Shown: one piece after another, positions 1 through 5,603 of the stretch
Position numbering within the stretch: the first letter of the stretch is position 1
How the letters are laid out: every line of letters begins with the position of its first letter
Assembly: GCA_938039225.1 (NCBI GenBank)
Contig: CALHVH010000071.1
Coordinates: forward strand, 1 to 8,757
Direction: 5' to 3'
Length of the DNA stretch: 8,757 nt
Origin: an uncultured Gammaproteobacteria bacterium
GTDB lineage: Bacteria > Pseudomonadota > Gammaproteobacteria > Steroidobacterales > JABDMI01
The notes under the pieces: model-generated
Databases searched by the model: none
Seen by the model: only the letters and a program-made list of their open reading frames with translations
What the model was told of the DNA's origin: nothing
Made by a program: the position numbers and the translations under genes

Positions 1-1
1 T

Positions 2-703
2 GGCCCGGAAGAAACTACTAACTATGAAGTTGGTATGAAAAGCACTGTACTTGACGGTGCAATGTTACTCAATGTGACGGCTTTTAGAATGAATATCGAA
101 GGTTTCCAAGATCGTGCTTTTGATGGGATTTCATTTATTACTCGTAATGTAGGTGAGTTACGTCAACAAGGTATCGAAGCTGATATGAATTGGTCTGCTT
201 CGGATAGACTGGATCTGATTGGAGGATTCTCCTATTTAGACTCTAAGTTTTTAGATTATCAAAATGGTTCTCCATTACCAGGAGGGGGGCTACAGGACTT
301 GACTGGTAAACGTGCGCATTTTTCACCTAAATTTCAGTATTCATTAGTTGCTGATTGGTCAGATGATATTAATGTATTTGGTGGTTCGCAATACTATATT
401 CGAGGCGAGGTGCAAAATACAGGTGAACAGAATGCTGGGGCAAATACAAATTTAAACCCTCAAACTGAAATTGATTCTTATTCTTTATTTAATGCACGAG
501 CCGGCTTGCGTTCAGCCAACGATACTTGGGAAGTTGGAGTCTGGGGAAAAAACCTAACAGATGAAGGATACTGCCTTAGTGTGTTTGCTCAACCATTTGC
601 TGCTCAATTAAATGGTGTTAACGTGGCCACAGCAACACAGCCGCAACGTTGTGTGACTGGAACGCCACGAACTTGGGGCGTAGATTTTAAATACCGTTTC
701 TAG
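2..703 (+). CDS. TonB-dependent outer-membrane receptor, C-terminal part (5' end outside the window)
   Basis: This is the last 233 residues of a TonB-dependent receptor, the 22-strand outer-membrane barrel that takes up ligands using TonB/ExbBD energy. The reading frame is open from base 2. Its first residues, PEETTNYEVGMKS, match the PE-x-x-x-NYE-x-G-x-KS motif near the end of such barrels, so the Met at base 35 is internal and not the start. Alternating aromatic/polar beta-strands follow, then the late motif GVWGKNLTDE, and the chain ends in KYRF with the C-terminal Phe needed for BAM-mediated insertion. Two cysteines (residues 191 and 217 of the visible part) lie in the last long loop and could form a disulfide. 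The plug and TonB box are not visible, so the ligand cannot be read. Siderophores are the default, but its place beside acyl-CoA dehydrogenase and alkB makes a hydrophobic or hydrocarbon ligand possible (inference). Confidence 0.93.
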   Translation, partial: GPEETTNYEVGMKSTVLDGAMLLNVTAFRMNIEGFQDRAFDGISFITRNVGELRQQGIEADMNWSASDRLDLIGGFSYLDSKFLDYQNGSPLPGGGLQDLTGKRAHFSPKFQYSLVADWSDDINVFGGSQYYIRGEVQNTGEQNAGANTNLNPQTEIDSYSLFNARAGLRSANDTWEVGVWGKNLTDEGYCLSVFAQPFAAQLNGVNVATATQPQRCVTGTPRTWGVDFKYRF

Positions 704-728
704 TTAAATTTAAAAAGCATCAAGAAAC

Positions 729-763
729 AAACGCCTTTAGCTTACGCTTTAGGTGTTTTTTTA
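729..763 (+). terminator. Rho-independent terminator after the TonB-dependent receptor gene
   Basis: AAACGCCT (729-736) pairs with AGGTGTTT (751-758), including one G-U pair. Inside it AGC (739-741) pairs with GCT (746-748) around a TTAC loop. The 3' arm runs into seven T residues (756-762). It lies 25 bases after the receptor stop codon and upstream of the next gene, so it separates the two transcription units. Confidence 0.8.
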
Positions 764-846
764 TTTAAACAGTAAACTTCAAGACAGATAAATTTGTTTA
801 TAAACCTTATACTTTCCATTAACTAGATAATTTATGGGTTTTTATT
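764..846 (+). promoter_or_regulatory. Leader and probable promoter region of the acyl-CoA dehydrogenase gene
   Basis: This AT-rich stretch follows a terminator, so the next gene needs its own promoter here. The best -10-like hexamer is TATACT at 808-813. No convincing -35 box sits 16-18 bases before it. There is no clear Shine-Dalgarno sequence before the ATG at 847; only GGG at 836-838 lies in range. The exact promoter position is uncertain. Confidence 0.3.
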
Positions 847-1983
847 ATGATTCCAAGAACAGTTTTTGAAGAAGAGCATGAAATGGTGCGTGATAGCATC
901 CGTAAATTTTTAGAAAAGGAAGCGATTCCCTTTCATGATCAATGGGAAAAAGACGGTCAAGTGTCACGTGATGTTTGGTTAAAGGGTGGCGAACAAGGCT
1001 TCTTGTGCCCAACAGTTCCCGAGGAGTATGGAGGCTTAGGTGTTGATTTTCGTTACAACGCCATAATTGCTGAAGAAGCTTGGGCAGCTGGCTGCACAGG
1101 CATCGGCTGGGGTTTGCACAGCGATATTGCTGTACCTTATATTTATAACTACGGCACCGAAGAACAAAAGCACAAATACTTACCAAAATGCATCAGTGGT
1201 GAAATTATTACTGCCATTGCTATGACTGAACCAGGCACAGGCTCGGATCTACAAAGTGTAAAAACTACGGCGCTTTTAGATGGTGATGACTATGTCATTA
1301 ATGGATCAAAAATATTCATTACCAATGGTCAGATGGCCGATTTAGTCATCGTGGTTTGTAAAACTGATCCAAGTAAAGGCTCAAAAGGAACCAGCCTTTT
1401 ATTAGTTGAAGCCGATAGGGAAGGTTTTGATAAAGGTAAGAATTTGGATAAACTCGGCATGAAAGCTCAAGACACTTCTGAGTTGTTTTTTCATAATGTA
1501 AGAGTGCCTAAAGAAAACTTATTAGGGCAAGAAGGCATGGGCTTTGCGTATCTTATGCAAGAACTTCCTCAAGAACGTTTGTCTATAGCGCTGGGCGCAG
1601 TTGGTGCGGCTGAATCCATTCTTAAGCAAACCGTTGAATATACTCGTGAACGTAAAGCCTTTGGAACGCCAATCATGTCGTTCCAGAATACTCAGTTTAA
1701 ATTAGCTGAGTTAGACACTGAAATCACTTCAGCGCGCGTGTTCACTGATAGGTGTTTAGAACTTCTGATTAATGACAAACTAGATACAGTGACGGCCTCA
1801 AAGTGCAAATTACTGACTACAGAACTGCAATGCAAAGTGGCTGATGAATGTTTACAGCTATTTGGTGGTTATGGCTTTATGTGGGAATACCCGGTTGCTA
1901 AGGCCTATGCAGACGCACGTGTGCAGCGTATCTATGGTGGTAGTAGTGAAATTATGAAATATATTATTGCTAGAGCTTTGTAG
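847..1983 (+). CDS. Acyl-CoA dehydrogenase, long-chain (ACADL-like) type
   Basis: A cytosolic FAD flavoenzyme that oxidises acyl-CoA to trans-2-enoyl-CoA, the first step of beta-oxidation, passing electrons to ETF. The 378 residues are full length for the family. Visible signatures are the N-terminal helical region (1-120), the middle domain with AMTEPGTGSDL (125-135) that contacts FAD and substrate, the GMKAQDTSELFF stretch (204-215), RKAFG (269-273), and the C-terminal signature FGGYGFMWEYP to RIYGGSSEIM (339-370). The position that holds the catalytic Glu in medium-chain enzymes (YEG) is Gly here (IYGG, 362-365). The catalytic base is instead expected to be Glu243 in PQER, as in mammalian LCAD (Glu291 of the human precursor) and isovaleryl-CoA dehydrogenase. 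The resemblance to LCAD over the whole length, recalled from memory, is strong. It is convergent with alkB and fits fatty or branched acyl-CoA use; the precise substrate is not readable. It appears monocistronic. Confidence 0.93.
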   Translation: MIPRTVFEEEHEMVRDSIRKFLEKEAIPFHDQWEKDGQVSRDVWLKGGEQGFLCPTVPEEYGGLGVDFRYNAIIAEEAWAAGCTGIGWGLHSDIAVPYIYNYGTEEQKHKYLPKCISGEIITAIAMTEPGTGSDLQSVKTTALLDGDDYVINGSKIFITNGQMADLVIVVCKTDPSKGSKGTSLLLVEADREGFDKGKNLDKLGMKAQDTSELFFHNVRVPKENLLGQEGMGFAYLMQELPQERLSIALGAVGAAESILKQTVEYTRERKAFGTPIMSFQNTQFKLAELDTEITSARVFTDRCLELLINDKLDTVTASKCKLLTTELQCKVADECLQLFGGYGFMWEYPVAKAYADARVQRIYGGSSEIMKYIIARAL

Positions 1984-2002
1984 AGCGTAGTTATTATTAG
2001 AC

Positions 2003-2021
2003 CCCGCGGTTGAACCGCGGG
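2003..2021. repeat. GC-rich perfect palindrome between convergent genes (REP-like or bidirectional terminator)
   Basis: CCCGCGGTT (2003-2011) is an exact reverse complement of AACCGCGGG (2013-2021) around a single base, giving an 8-bp stem with a 3-base loop in practice. It lies between the stop codons of the acyl-CoA dehydrogenase (1983) and alkB (2036). Its composition is far more GC-rich than its surroundings. There is no T tract on either strand, so it is not a classical intrinsic terminator. It could stop polymerase from both sides weakly, protect 3' ends, or be one copy of a dispersed palindromic repeat. Confidence 0.7.
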
Positions 2022-2035
2022 AAAGTATTGAGTGT

Positions 2036-3223
2036 TTAACTTGTGATTAAATTTGCATAACGTTTTTCTAAGGTTTCACGCTTACTTTCAAGCACATTGA
2101 CTTTACTCATATCACCTTGAATATGATTCAGTTGCAGTAACTTTTTATCCATGACTTTATACCAAAGCCAAGGGATGTAAGCGATTAAATAGGTTCCCGC
2201 ATAACCATTTGGCAGTGTTGGTAAATCATCAAAATGCCGTAGTGATTGATAATGCCTTGTTGGGTGAGCATGATGATCTGAATGTCTTTCTAAATGAAAC
2301 AGTAATAAATTTGAGGCTATGTGATTACTGTTCCAAGAGTGATAAGGTTCACAACGAGCATAACGTCCATTGTCTTTTTTCTCTCTTAGTAAGCCGTAGT
2401 GTTCGATATAGTTTGCACTAGTAAGTTGCCACCAAGCAACAATATTATGCAAAATCAAAAATGGTACGATCAACCAGCCGAGTAAAATAATAAGACCGAT
2501 TTGCATTACCGCAGTAAGAAAATACGATTGCAAAATATCATTCTTCCATGACCACACACTTAAGTTTTGGGCTTTCAGTCTACGTTTTTCCAAATTCCAG
2601 CCGCGTTTGAAACCGCCAGGTATTTCGCGTAGAGCGAATCTATAAATACTTTCTCCCATTTTCGAAGAGGCCGGGTCTTCTGGTGTGGCCACATGCACGT
2701 GATGTCCGGCATTGTGTTCAATGCAAAAATGTCCGTAACCTGGAACAGCTAATACAAGCTTTGCCATAAACCGTCCGAAAGGATCACTTTTGTGTCCTAA
2801 CTCATGCCCCGTATTGATACCAAGACCAGCAGTCATGCCGGCTGAAATGGCAACAGCTAAGTAGGCAAACGTATCTAAATTTTGAGTAGCAATCCAATAG
2901 GCGCAAGCAAAAAAAGTAATAAAGTGTAATGGAACGGTGAAATACAAAAGACGTTGGTAGTATTTATCTTTTTCTAAAGTTGGCACAAGCTCTTCAGGTG
3001 GGTTAGCGGTGTCTTCTCCTAATATCCAGTCGGCTAATGGAACAAGTAGATAAGAACCAATGATTGGTAACCACAAATAAAATGTATTTCCCGTATAAAA
3101 ATGCAGAACTAATGCGCTGATTGGGAATATTGGATAGGTTAATGACAATAACCACAGGTATCGTTTATGGTCGGTATAAGAAATAAGTCCTTTAGTAGGT
3201 GTTTGTATACTTATGGTCTTCAT
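2036..3223 (-). CDS. alkB: Alkane 1-monooxygenase AlkB (integral-membrane non-haem di-iron)
   Basis: Inner-membrane hydroxylase that converts n-alkanes to 1-alkanols with O2 and electrons from rubredoxin. The 395 residues match the family. Hydrophobic helices are seen at about 23-42, 47-66, 94-112, 117-137, 236-268 and 342-357. All diagnostic motifs are present: HELGHK (140-145), EHNAGHH (169-175) followed by VATPEDPA, the AlkB-specific NYIEHYG (271-277), and LERHSDHHA (311-319). These separate it from XylM-type or desaturase relatives. Ser57 aligns, without gaps from GED back into the second helix, with Trp55 of Pseudomonas putida GPo1 AlkB; small residues there are known to admit longer alkanes. 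There is no fused rubredoxin domain, and no rubredoxin or rubredoxin reductase gene is in the window. An AAAGG Shine-Dalgarno (complement of about 3233-3237) sits 9 bases before the ATG. It is divergent from an AraC-type regulator, its probable activator. Confidence 0.97.
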   Translation of the reverse strand: MKTISIQTPTKGLISYTDHKRYLWLLSLTYPIFPISALVLHFYTGNTFYLWLPIIGSYLLVPLADWILGEDTANPPEELVPTLEKDKYYQRLLYFTVPLHFITFFACAYWIATQNLDTFAYLAVAISAGMTAGLGINTGHELGHKSDPFGRFMAKLVLAVPGYGHFCIEHNAGHHVHVATPEDPASSKMGESIYRFALREIPGGFKRGWNLEKRRLKAQNLSVWSWKNDILQSYFLTAVMQIGLIILLGWLIVPFLILHNIVAWWQLTSANYIEHYGLLREKKDNGRYARCEPYHSWNSNHIASNLLLFHLERHSDHHAHPTRHYQSLRHFDDLPTLPNGYAGTYLIAYIPWLWYKVMDKKLLQLNHIQGDMSKVNVLESKRETLEKRYANLITS

Positions 3224-3315
3224 AGAGTAAGGCCTTTCTTTAATTTGAACCTATTCTAATACGCTGTGCTTTATATGACTTGACATCTGGTGACAATCGG
3301 GACTAGATTAGGCAT
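3224..3315. promoter_or_regulatory. Divergent control region between alkB and the AraC-type regulator, with TGACA repeats
   Basis: These 92 bases must hold the promoters of both genes. On the plus strand a consensus -35 TTGACA (3280-3285) is followed after 18 bases by TAGATT (3304-3309), which would start transcription about at the regulator's ATG. On the minus strand TTGTCA (complement 3291-3296) and TATAAA (complement 3270-3275) form a candidate alkB promoter, though with a short 15-base spacer; TAGAAT nearer the gene is an alternative -10. TGAC recurs at 3276, 3281 and 3291, and the units TGACATCTGG (3281-3290) and TGACAATCGG (3291-3300) share 7 of 10 bases one helical turn apart. They are plausible operator half-sites (inference) that overlap both promoters. 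Confidence 0.5.
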
Positions 3316-4320
3316 ATGCATTTAGTTCGAGCGGCCTCACTTTCTGGTTTTGACCAACTTATGACTTCCTATGGTCTTAATTATCAAGAACTTATGCATA
3401 AGGCAGGTGTTCCTAGCTGGGCACTAGAGAATGATCGTGCTAATGATTACTTAGCGCTAAATAGTTTAGAAAAGCTTTATGATTTAGCCGAAACTCAATG
3501 CTCTGAATCCAGCTTGGCTTTAAGTTTAGGTCTTAAGCAAGAGTTACCCACCTTATTAGGGGTGCTTGGGTTTGTTATGCAACAAGCAGAAACTGTAGGC
3601 GAGGCGCTGACAGAATTAGAGCATTATTTCTCATATCAAATGCAAGATGCCTTTGTGCATTTACAAGTACAAGATGACTATGTTGCACTGGGTCTGGTGG
3701 TGCAAAATGCTGCTGAATTAGACTCGATTCGCTACACCAGTGAGTTTGCCATGGGAGCCGGGATTTCGATGTTAACGTCACTTTGTGGCCCGCAGTGGCG
3801 ACCTTTAGAAATACAATTCATTCATAATGCTCCAAAAAAACATCAACAATTTTCTCAATTATTAAAAGCGCCAGTATTTTTTAAACAGGAACAAAGTGCC
3901 ATAATCTTTAAGGCAAGTGATTTGGCTATCAAAATAGCAGATGCAAGCCCTAGCTTACAAACTCATGTAGATCGGTATTTAAAGCAATTGGAAATGCAGT
4001 TCAGTGTAGATCCTATTGCCCAAATTGAAAAACTTATAGAGCATGCATTAAGTTCAGGGAGTTGCAGTGCTGATAAGGTGGCGGGACTGTTAGGAATGCA
4101 TAGACGCAGTCTGCATAGAATGCTCTTAAGATTGAATACAAGTTATACTGAATTGTATGAAAAAGTGAGTAAAGATATTGCATTTCGTATGCTTAAGCAA
4201 AGTGATATCAGCATTACCATGATTGCCAATATGTTGTGTTATTCTGAGCTAAGTGCATTTAGTCGCGCTTTTCGAAAATGGACGGGGATGTCTCCAAAAC
4301 AATTTAGGAATCTTAAGTAG
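3316..4320 (+). CDS. AraC-family transcriptional regulator, probable activator of alkB
   Basis: DNA-binding regulator of 334 residues in the usual two-part form. An N-terminal ligand-sensing domain (about 10-200) resembles the arabinose-binding-type domain of AraC/OruR-like proteins, with the stretch ALSLGLKQELPTLLGVLGF at 67-85. The C-terminal AraC domain (about 235-334) has a first helix-turn-helix near 253-272 (DKVAGLLGMHRRSLHRML), a second near 300-321 (ITMIANMLCYSELSAFSRAF), and the closing signature WTGMSPKQFR (322-331). The divergent position next to alkB recalls AlkR of Acinetobacter, an AraC/XylS-type alkane-responsive activator, so control of alkB is a reasonable inference. The start is the ATG at 3316. 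AGG lies only 3 bases before it, too close for a normal ribosome site, and the best promoter would give an almost leaderless mRNA. The stop codon overlaps the next gene's GTG by one base, so the pair is probably cotranscribed. Confidence 0.93.
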   Translation: MHLVRAASLSGFDQLMTSYGLNYQELMHKAGVPSWALENDRANDYLALNSLEKLYDLAETQCSESSLALSLGLKQELPTLLGVLGFVMQQAETVGEALTELEHYFSYQMQDAFVHLQVQDDYVALGLVVQNAAELDSIRYTSEFAMGAGISMLTSLCGPQWRPLEIQFIHNAPKKHQQFSQLLKAPVFFKQEQSAIIFKASDLAIKIADASPSLQTHVDRYLKQLEMQFSVDPIAQIEKLIEHALSSGSCSADKVAGLLGMHRRSLHRMLLRLNTSYTELYEKVSKDIAFRMLKQSDISITMIANMLCYSELSAFSRAFRKWTGMSPKQFRNLK

Positions 4321-5063
4321 TGAAAATTAAATTAATAATAATTTTATTGATGTCTTTTGCGATTTTTAATATTGCCTGTGTAAATCATTCAGTTAATAAA
4401 AACATTCTTTTTGAAGATGATTTTGAGTCTTATGCAAAGGGTTCAGTTCCTGATTCACCATGGATAAAAACAGGACAAGGTTCAGTACTTATTGATAATG
4501 TGAGAAGTGTAAGCGGAAATCAGTCTGCTCATTTTATTTCAGGTGAGTCCTATAAAAATCATGCTTTTTTGAAACTTGAACGTATTTTCCCTGTAGAGAA
4601 AAATCAATATTACGGCAGCATGCATATGTATGTAAAAGAAGCTTCTCCAGATGGCGTGCATTGGACTATGCTTCAAAGTTCAGGGCCAGTACAAGGAGAG
4701 AATTATCGCTCTGAAGTTCGCTATGGTGGACAACACAACAAACAACTCATGGCGAATTATGACACTGTGGGTATAAGCAGTGATTGTTGGAAACATTCCT
4801 TGGTAAAAATTCCAGAGAAAGCATGGTTTAAGGTAAGCTGGTTTTTTGATGGAGAGTCAGACACAATGAAAATTTGGCTTAATAATAATTTATTAAGTGA
4901 AATTTCACTGTCCAAAAAAGGTGAGGGCTGTGTAGGGCACGACGCAAAAGACTTATGGCATTTTCCAAAGTTTGAAAATGTAGTTATAGGCTGGGTTGAT
5001 TATCAAACAGGTGGTGGAAAACGCGAACTATGGATTGATGATGTGCGTATTTGGCAAGAATAA
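4320..5063 (+). CDS. Predicted lipoprotein with a jelly-roll (concanavalin A-like) domain, function unknown
   Basis: The 247-residue product starts with Lys-rich MKIK, a hydrophobic core and a lipobox ending IAC, so Cys20 is the likely lipidated residue; Asn at -3 is unusual but tolerated. The GTG start at 4320 is supported by AGGAA at 4306-4310, 9 bases upstream, and by the signal peptide beginning there. The mature part is a beta-rich domain opening with FEDDFESYAKGSVP (31-44), a common opening of secreted jelly-roll carbohydrate-binding or lyase-like proteins. Further marks are RSEVRYGG (130-137), FKVSWFFDGESDTMKIWLN (170-188) and ELWIDDVRI (236-244). Cys156 and Cys204 could form a disulfide. 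A distant likeness to Cip1-type proteins is possible but unverified. No catalytic residues can be assigned. It overlaps the AraC-type gene by one base and so may belong to the alkane response, for example at the cell surface (inference). Confidence 0.85.
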   Translation: MKIKLIIILLMSFAIFNIACVNHSVNKNILFEDDFESYAKGSVPDSPWIKTGQGSVLIDNVRSVSGNQSAHFISGESYKNHAFLKLERIFPVEKNQYYGSMHMYVKEASPDGVHWTMLQSSGPVQGENYRSEVRYGGQHNKQLMANYDTVGISSDCWKHSLVKIPEKAWFKVSWFFDGESDTMKIWLNNNLLSEISLSKKGEGCVGHDAKDLWHFPKFENVVIGWVDYQTGGGKRELWIDDVRIWQE

Positions 5064-5152
5064 GCTATCAGTCATCACTTTTATACACTCAAACAAGTTC
5101 CTGAAAAAAGTACGATATACTGATTTAAAGCTATAAACAGGATAAGATAATC
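5064..5152 (+). promoter_or_regulatory. Probable promoter and leader of the 2-aminomuconate gene cluster
   Basis: This 89-base gap precedes the first gene of the catabolic cluster. A good -10-like hexamer TATACT lies at 5116-5121 with no recognisable -35 at the right distance, which fits an activator-dependent promoter. ACAGGA (5137-5142) is a reasonable Shine-Dalgarno 10 bases before the ATG at 5153. No terminator hairpin for the preceding lipoprotein gene was found, so read-through from upstream is possible. Confidence 0.35.
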
Positions 5153-5563
5153 ATGACATCAAAAGTAGTAACCCCAAGAGGCGCTTATCCTCACGTAAAA
5201 CGCGTGGGTGATTTTCTATTTGTTTCTGGCACCAGTGCAAGGCAGAGTGATAACACAATTGCTGGTGTAAAGATAATTGATGAAATGGGTACAAAATTTC
5301 TTGATGCAAAAGAACAGACAAGAGCTGTTTTGAGAGCGATTGATGCTAATCTTAAAATAGAAGGCTCTTCATTAAACGATGTAGTGGATGTGACTTCGTT
5401 TTTGGTCAATATGAATGACTTTGCCGCCTATAATCAAGCTTACGCTGAGTTTTTTGATAAAGAGACGGGTCCAGCTAGAACCACAGTCGCAGTACATCAA
5501 TTACCGCACCCAGATTTAGTGGTTGAAATAAAAGTGCTTGCTTATGTAGGTTCTAAATCTTAA
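5153..5563 (+). CDS. nbaF: RidA-family 2-aminomuconate deaminase
   Basis: A small cytosolic RidA/YjgF-fold enzyme of 136 residues, the usual subunit length of these trimers. The family hydrolyses enamines and imines; the 2-aminomuconate deaminase branch releases ammonia from 2-aminomuconate to give 4-oxalocrotonate. Visible features are GAYPH (10-14) at the position of GPYSQ in housekeeping RidA, FVSGTSARQ (23-31), the helix with ETQ/EQTR-type residues (54-57), FLVNMNDFAAYNQAYAEFF (83-101), and the C-terminal GPARTTVAVHQLP then VEIKVLA. Arg109 and Glu125 occupy the places of E. coli RidA Arg105 and Glu120, which hold the substrate carboxylate and activate water. The GAYPH and ARQ variants are, from memory, those of NbaF/AmnD-type deaminases. 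Lying directly before an aminomuconate semialdehyde dehydrogenase gene and near ACMSD strongly supports this role over general RidA housekeeping. Confidence 0.85.
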   Translation: MTSKVVTPRGAYPHVKRVGDFLFVSGTSARQSDNTIAGVKIIDEMGTKFLDAKEQTRAVLRAIDANLKIEGSSLNDVVDVTSFLVNMNDFAAYNQAYAEFFDKETGPARTTVAVHQLPHPDLVVEIKVLAYVGSKS

Positions 5564-5578
5564 GCCTGAATCGAGTTC

Positions 5579-5602
5579 ATTAAAACATGATTGAGTTTTA
5601 AT
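5579..5602 (+). promoter_or_regulatory. Inverted repeat directly before the aldehyde dehydrogenase start codon
   Basis: ATTAAAAC (5579-5586) and GTTTTAAT (5595-5602) are exact reverse complements around the 8-base loop ATGATTGA. The repeat ends one base before the ATG at 5604, and the only Shine-Dalgarno-like bases, GAG at 5593-5595, fall at the loop/3' arm junction. In mRNA the hairpin could limit ribosome access; as DNA it could be an operator. The stem is AT-rich and so weak. No T tract follows, so it is not a terminator. Confidence 0.4.
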
Positions 5603-5603
5603 A

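Noticed and set aside
35..37. ATG at 35 as the start of a small outer-membrane protein
   Set aside because: The frame is open upstream to base 2 and its residues already match the TonB-dependent receptor motif, so this Met is internal.
845..1186. Reverse-strand reading frame of 113 codons
   Set aside because: It lies wholly inside the acyl-CoA dehydrogenase gene, is rich in Cys, His and Arg without domain character, and has no ribosome site; it is a shadow frame.
2003..2021. Classical intrinsic terminator shared by the convergent genes
   Set aside because: The stem is strong, but neither strand has a run of T after it, so the classical form is not met; it is kept as a palindrome of open function.
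2209..2421. Plus-strand reading frame of 70 codons inside alkB
   Set aside because: It is antisense to the strongly conserved C-terminal histidine region of AlkB and shows no family likeness.
3575..3781. Reverse-strand reading frame inside the AraC-type gene
   Set aside because: Antisense shadow of a well-supported regulator gene, no recognisable features.
5191..5409. Reverse-strand reading frame inside the deaminase gene
   Set aside because: It opposes a complete RidA-family gene and has no independent support.
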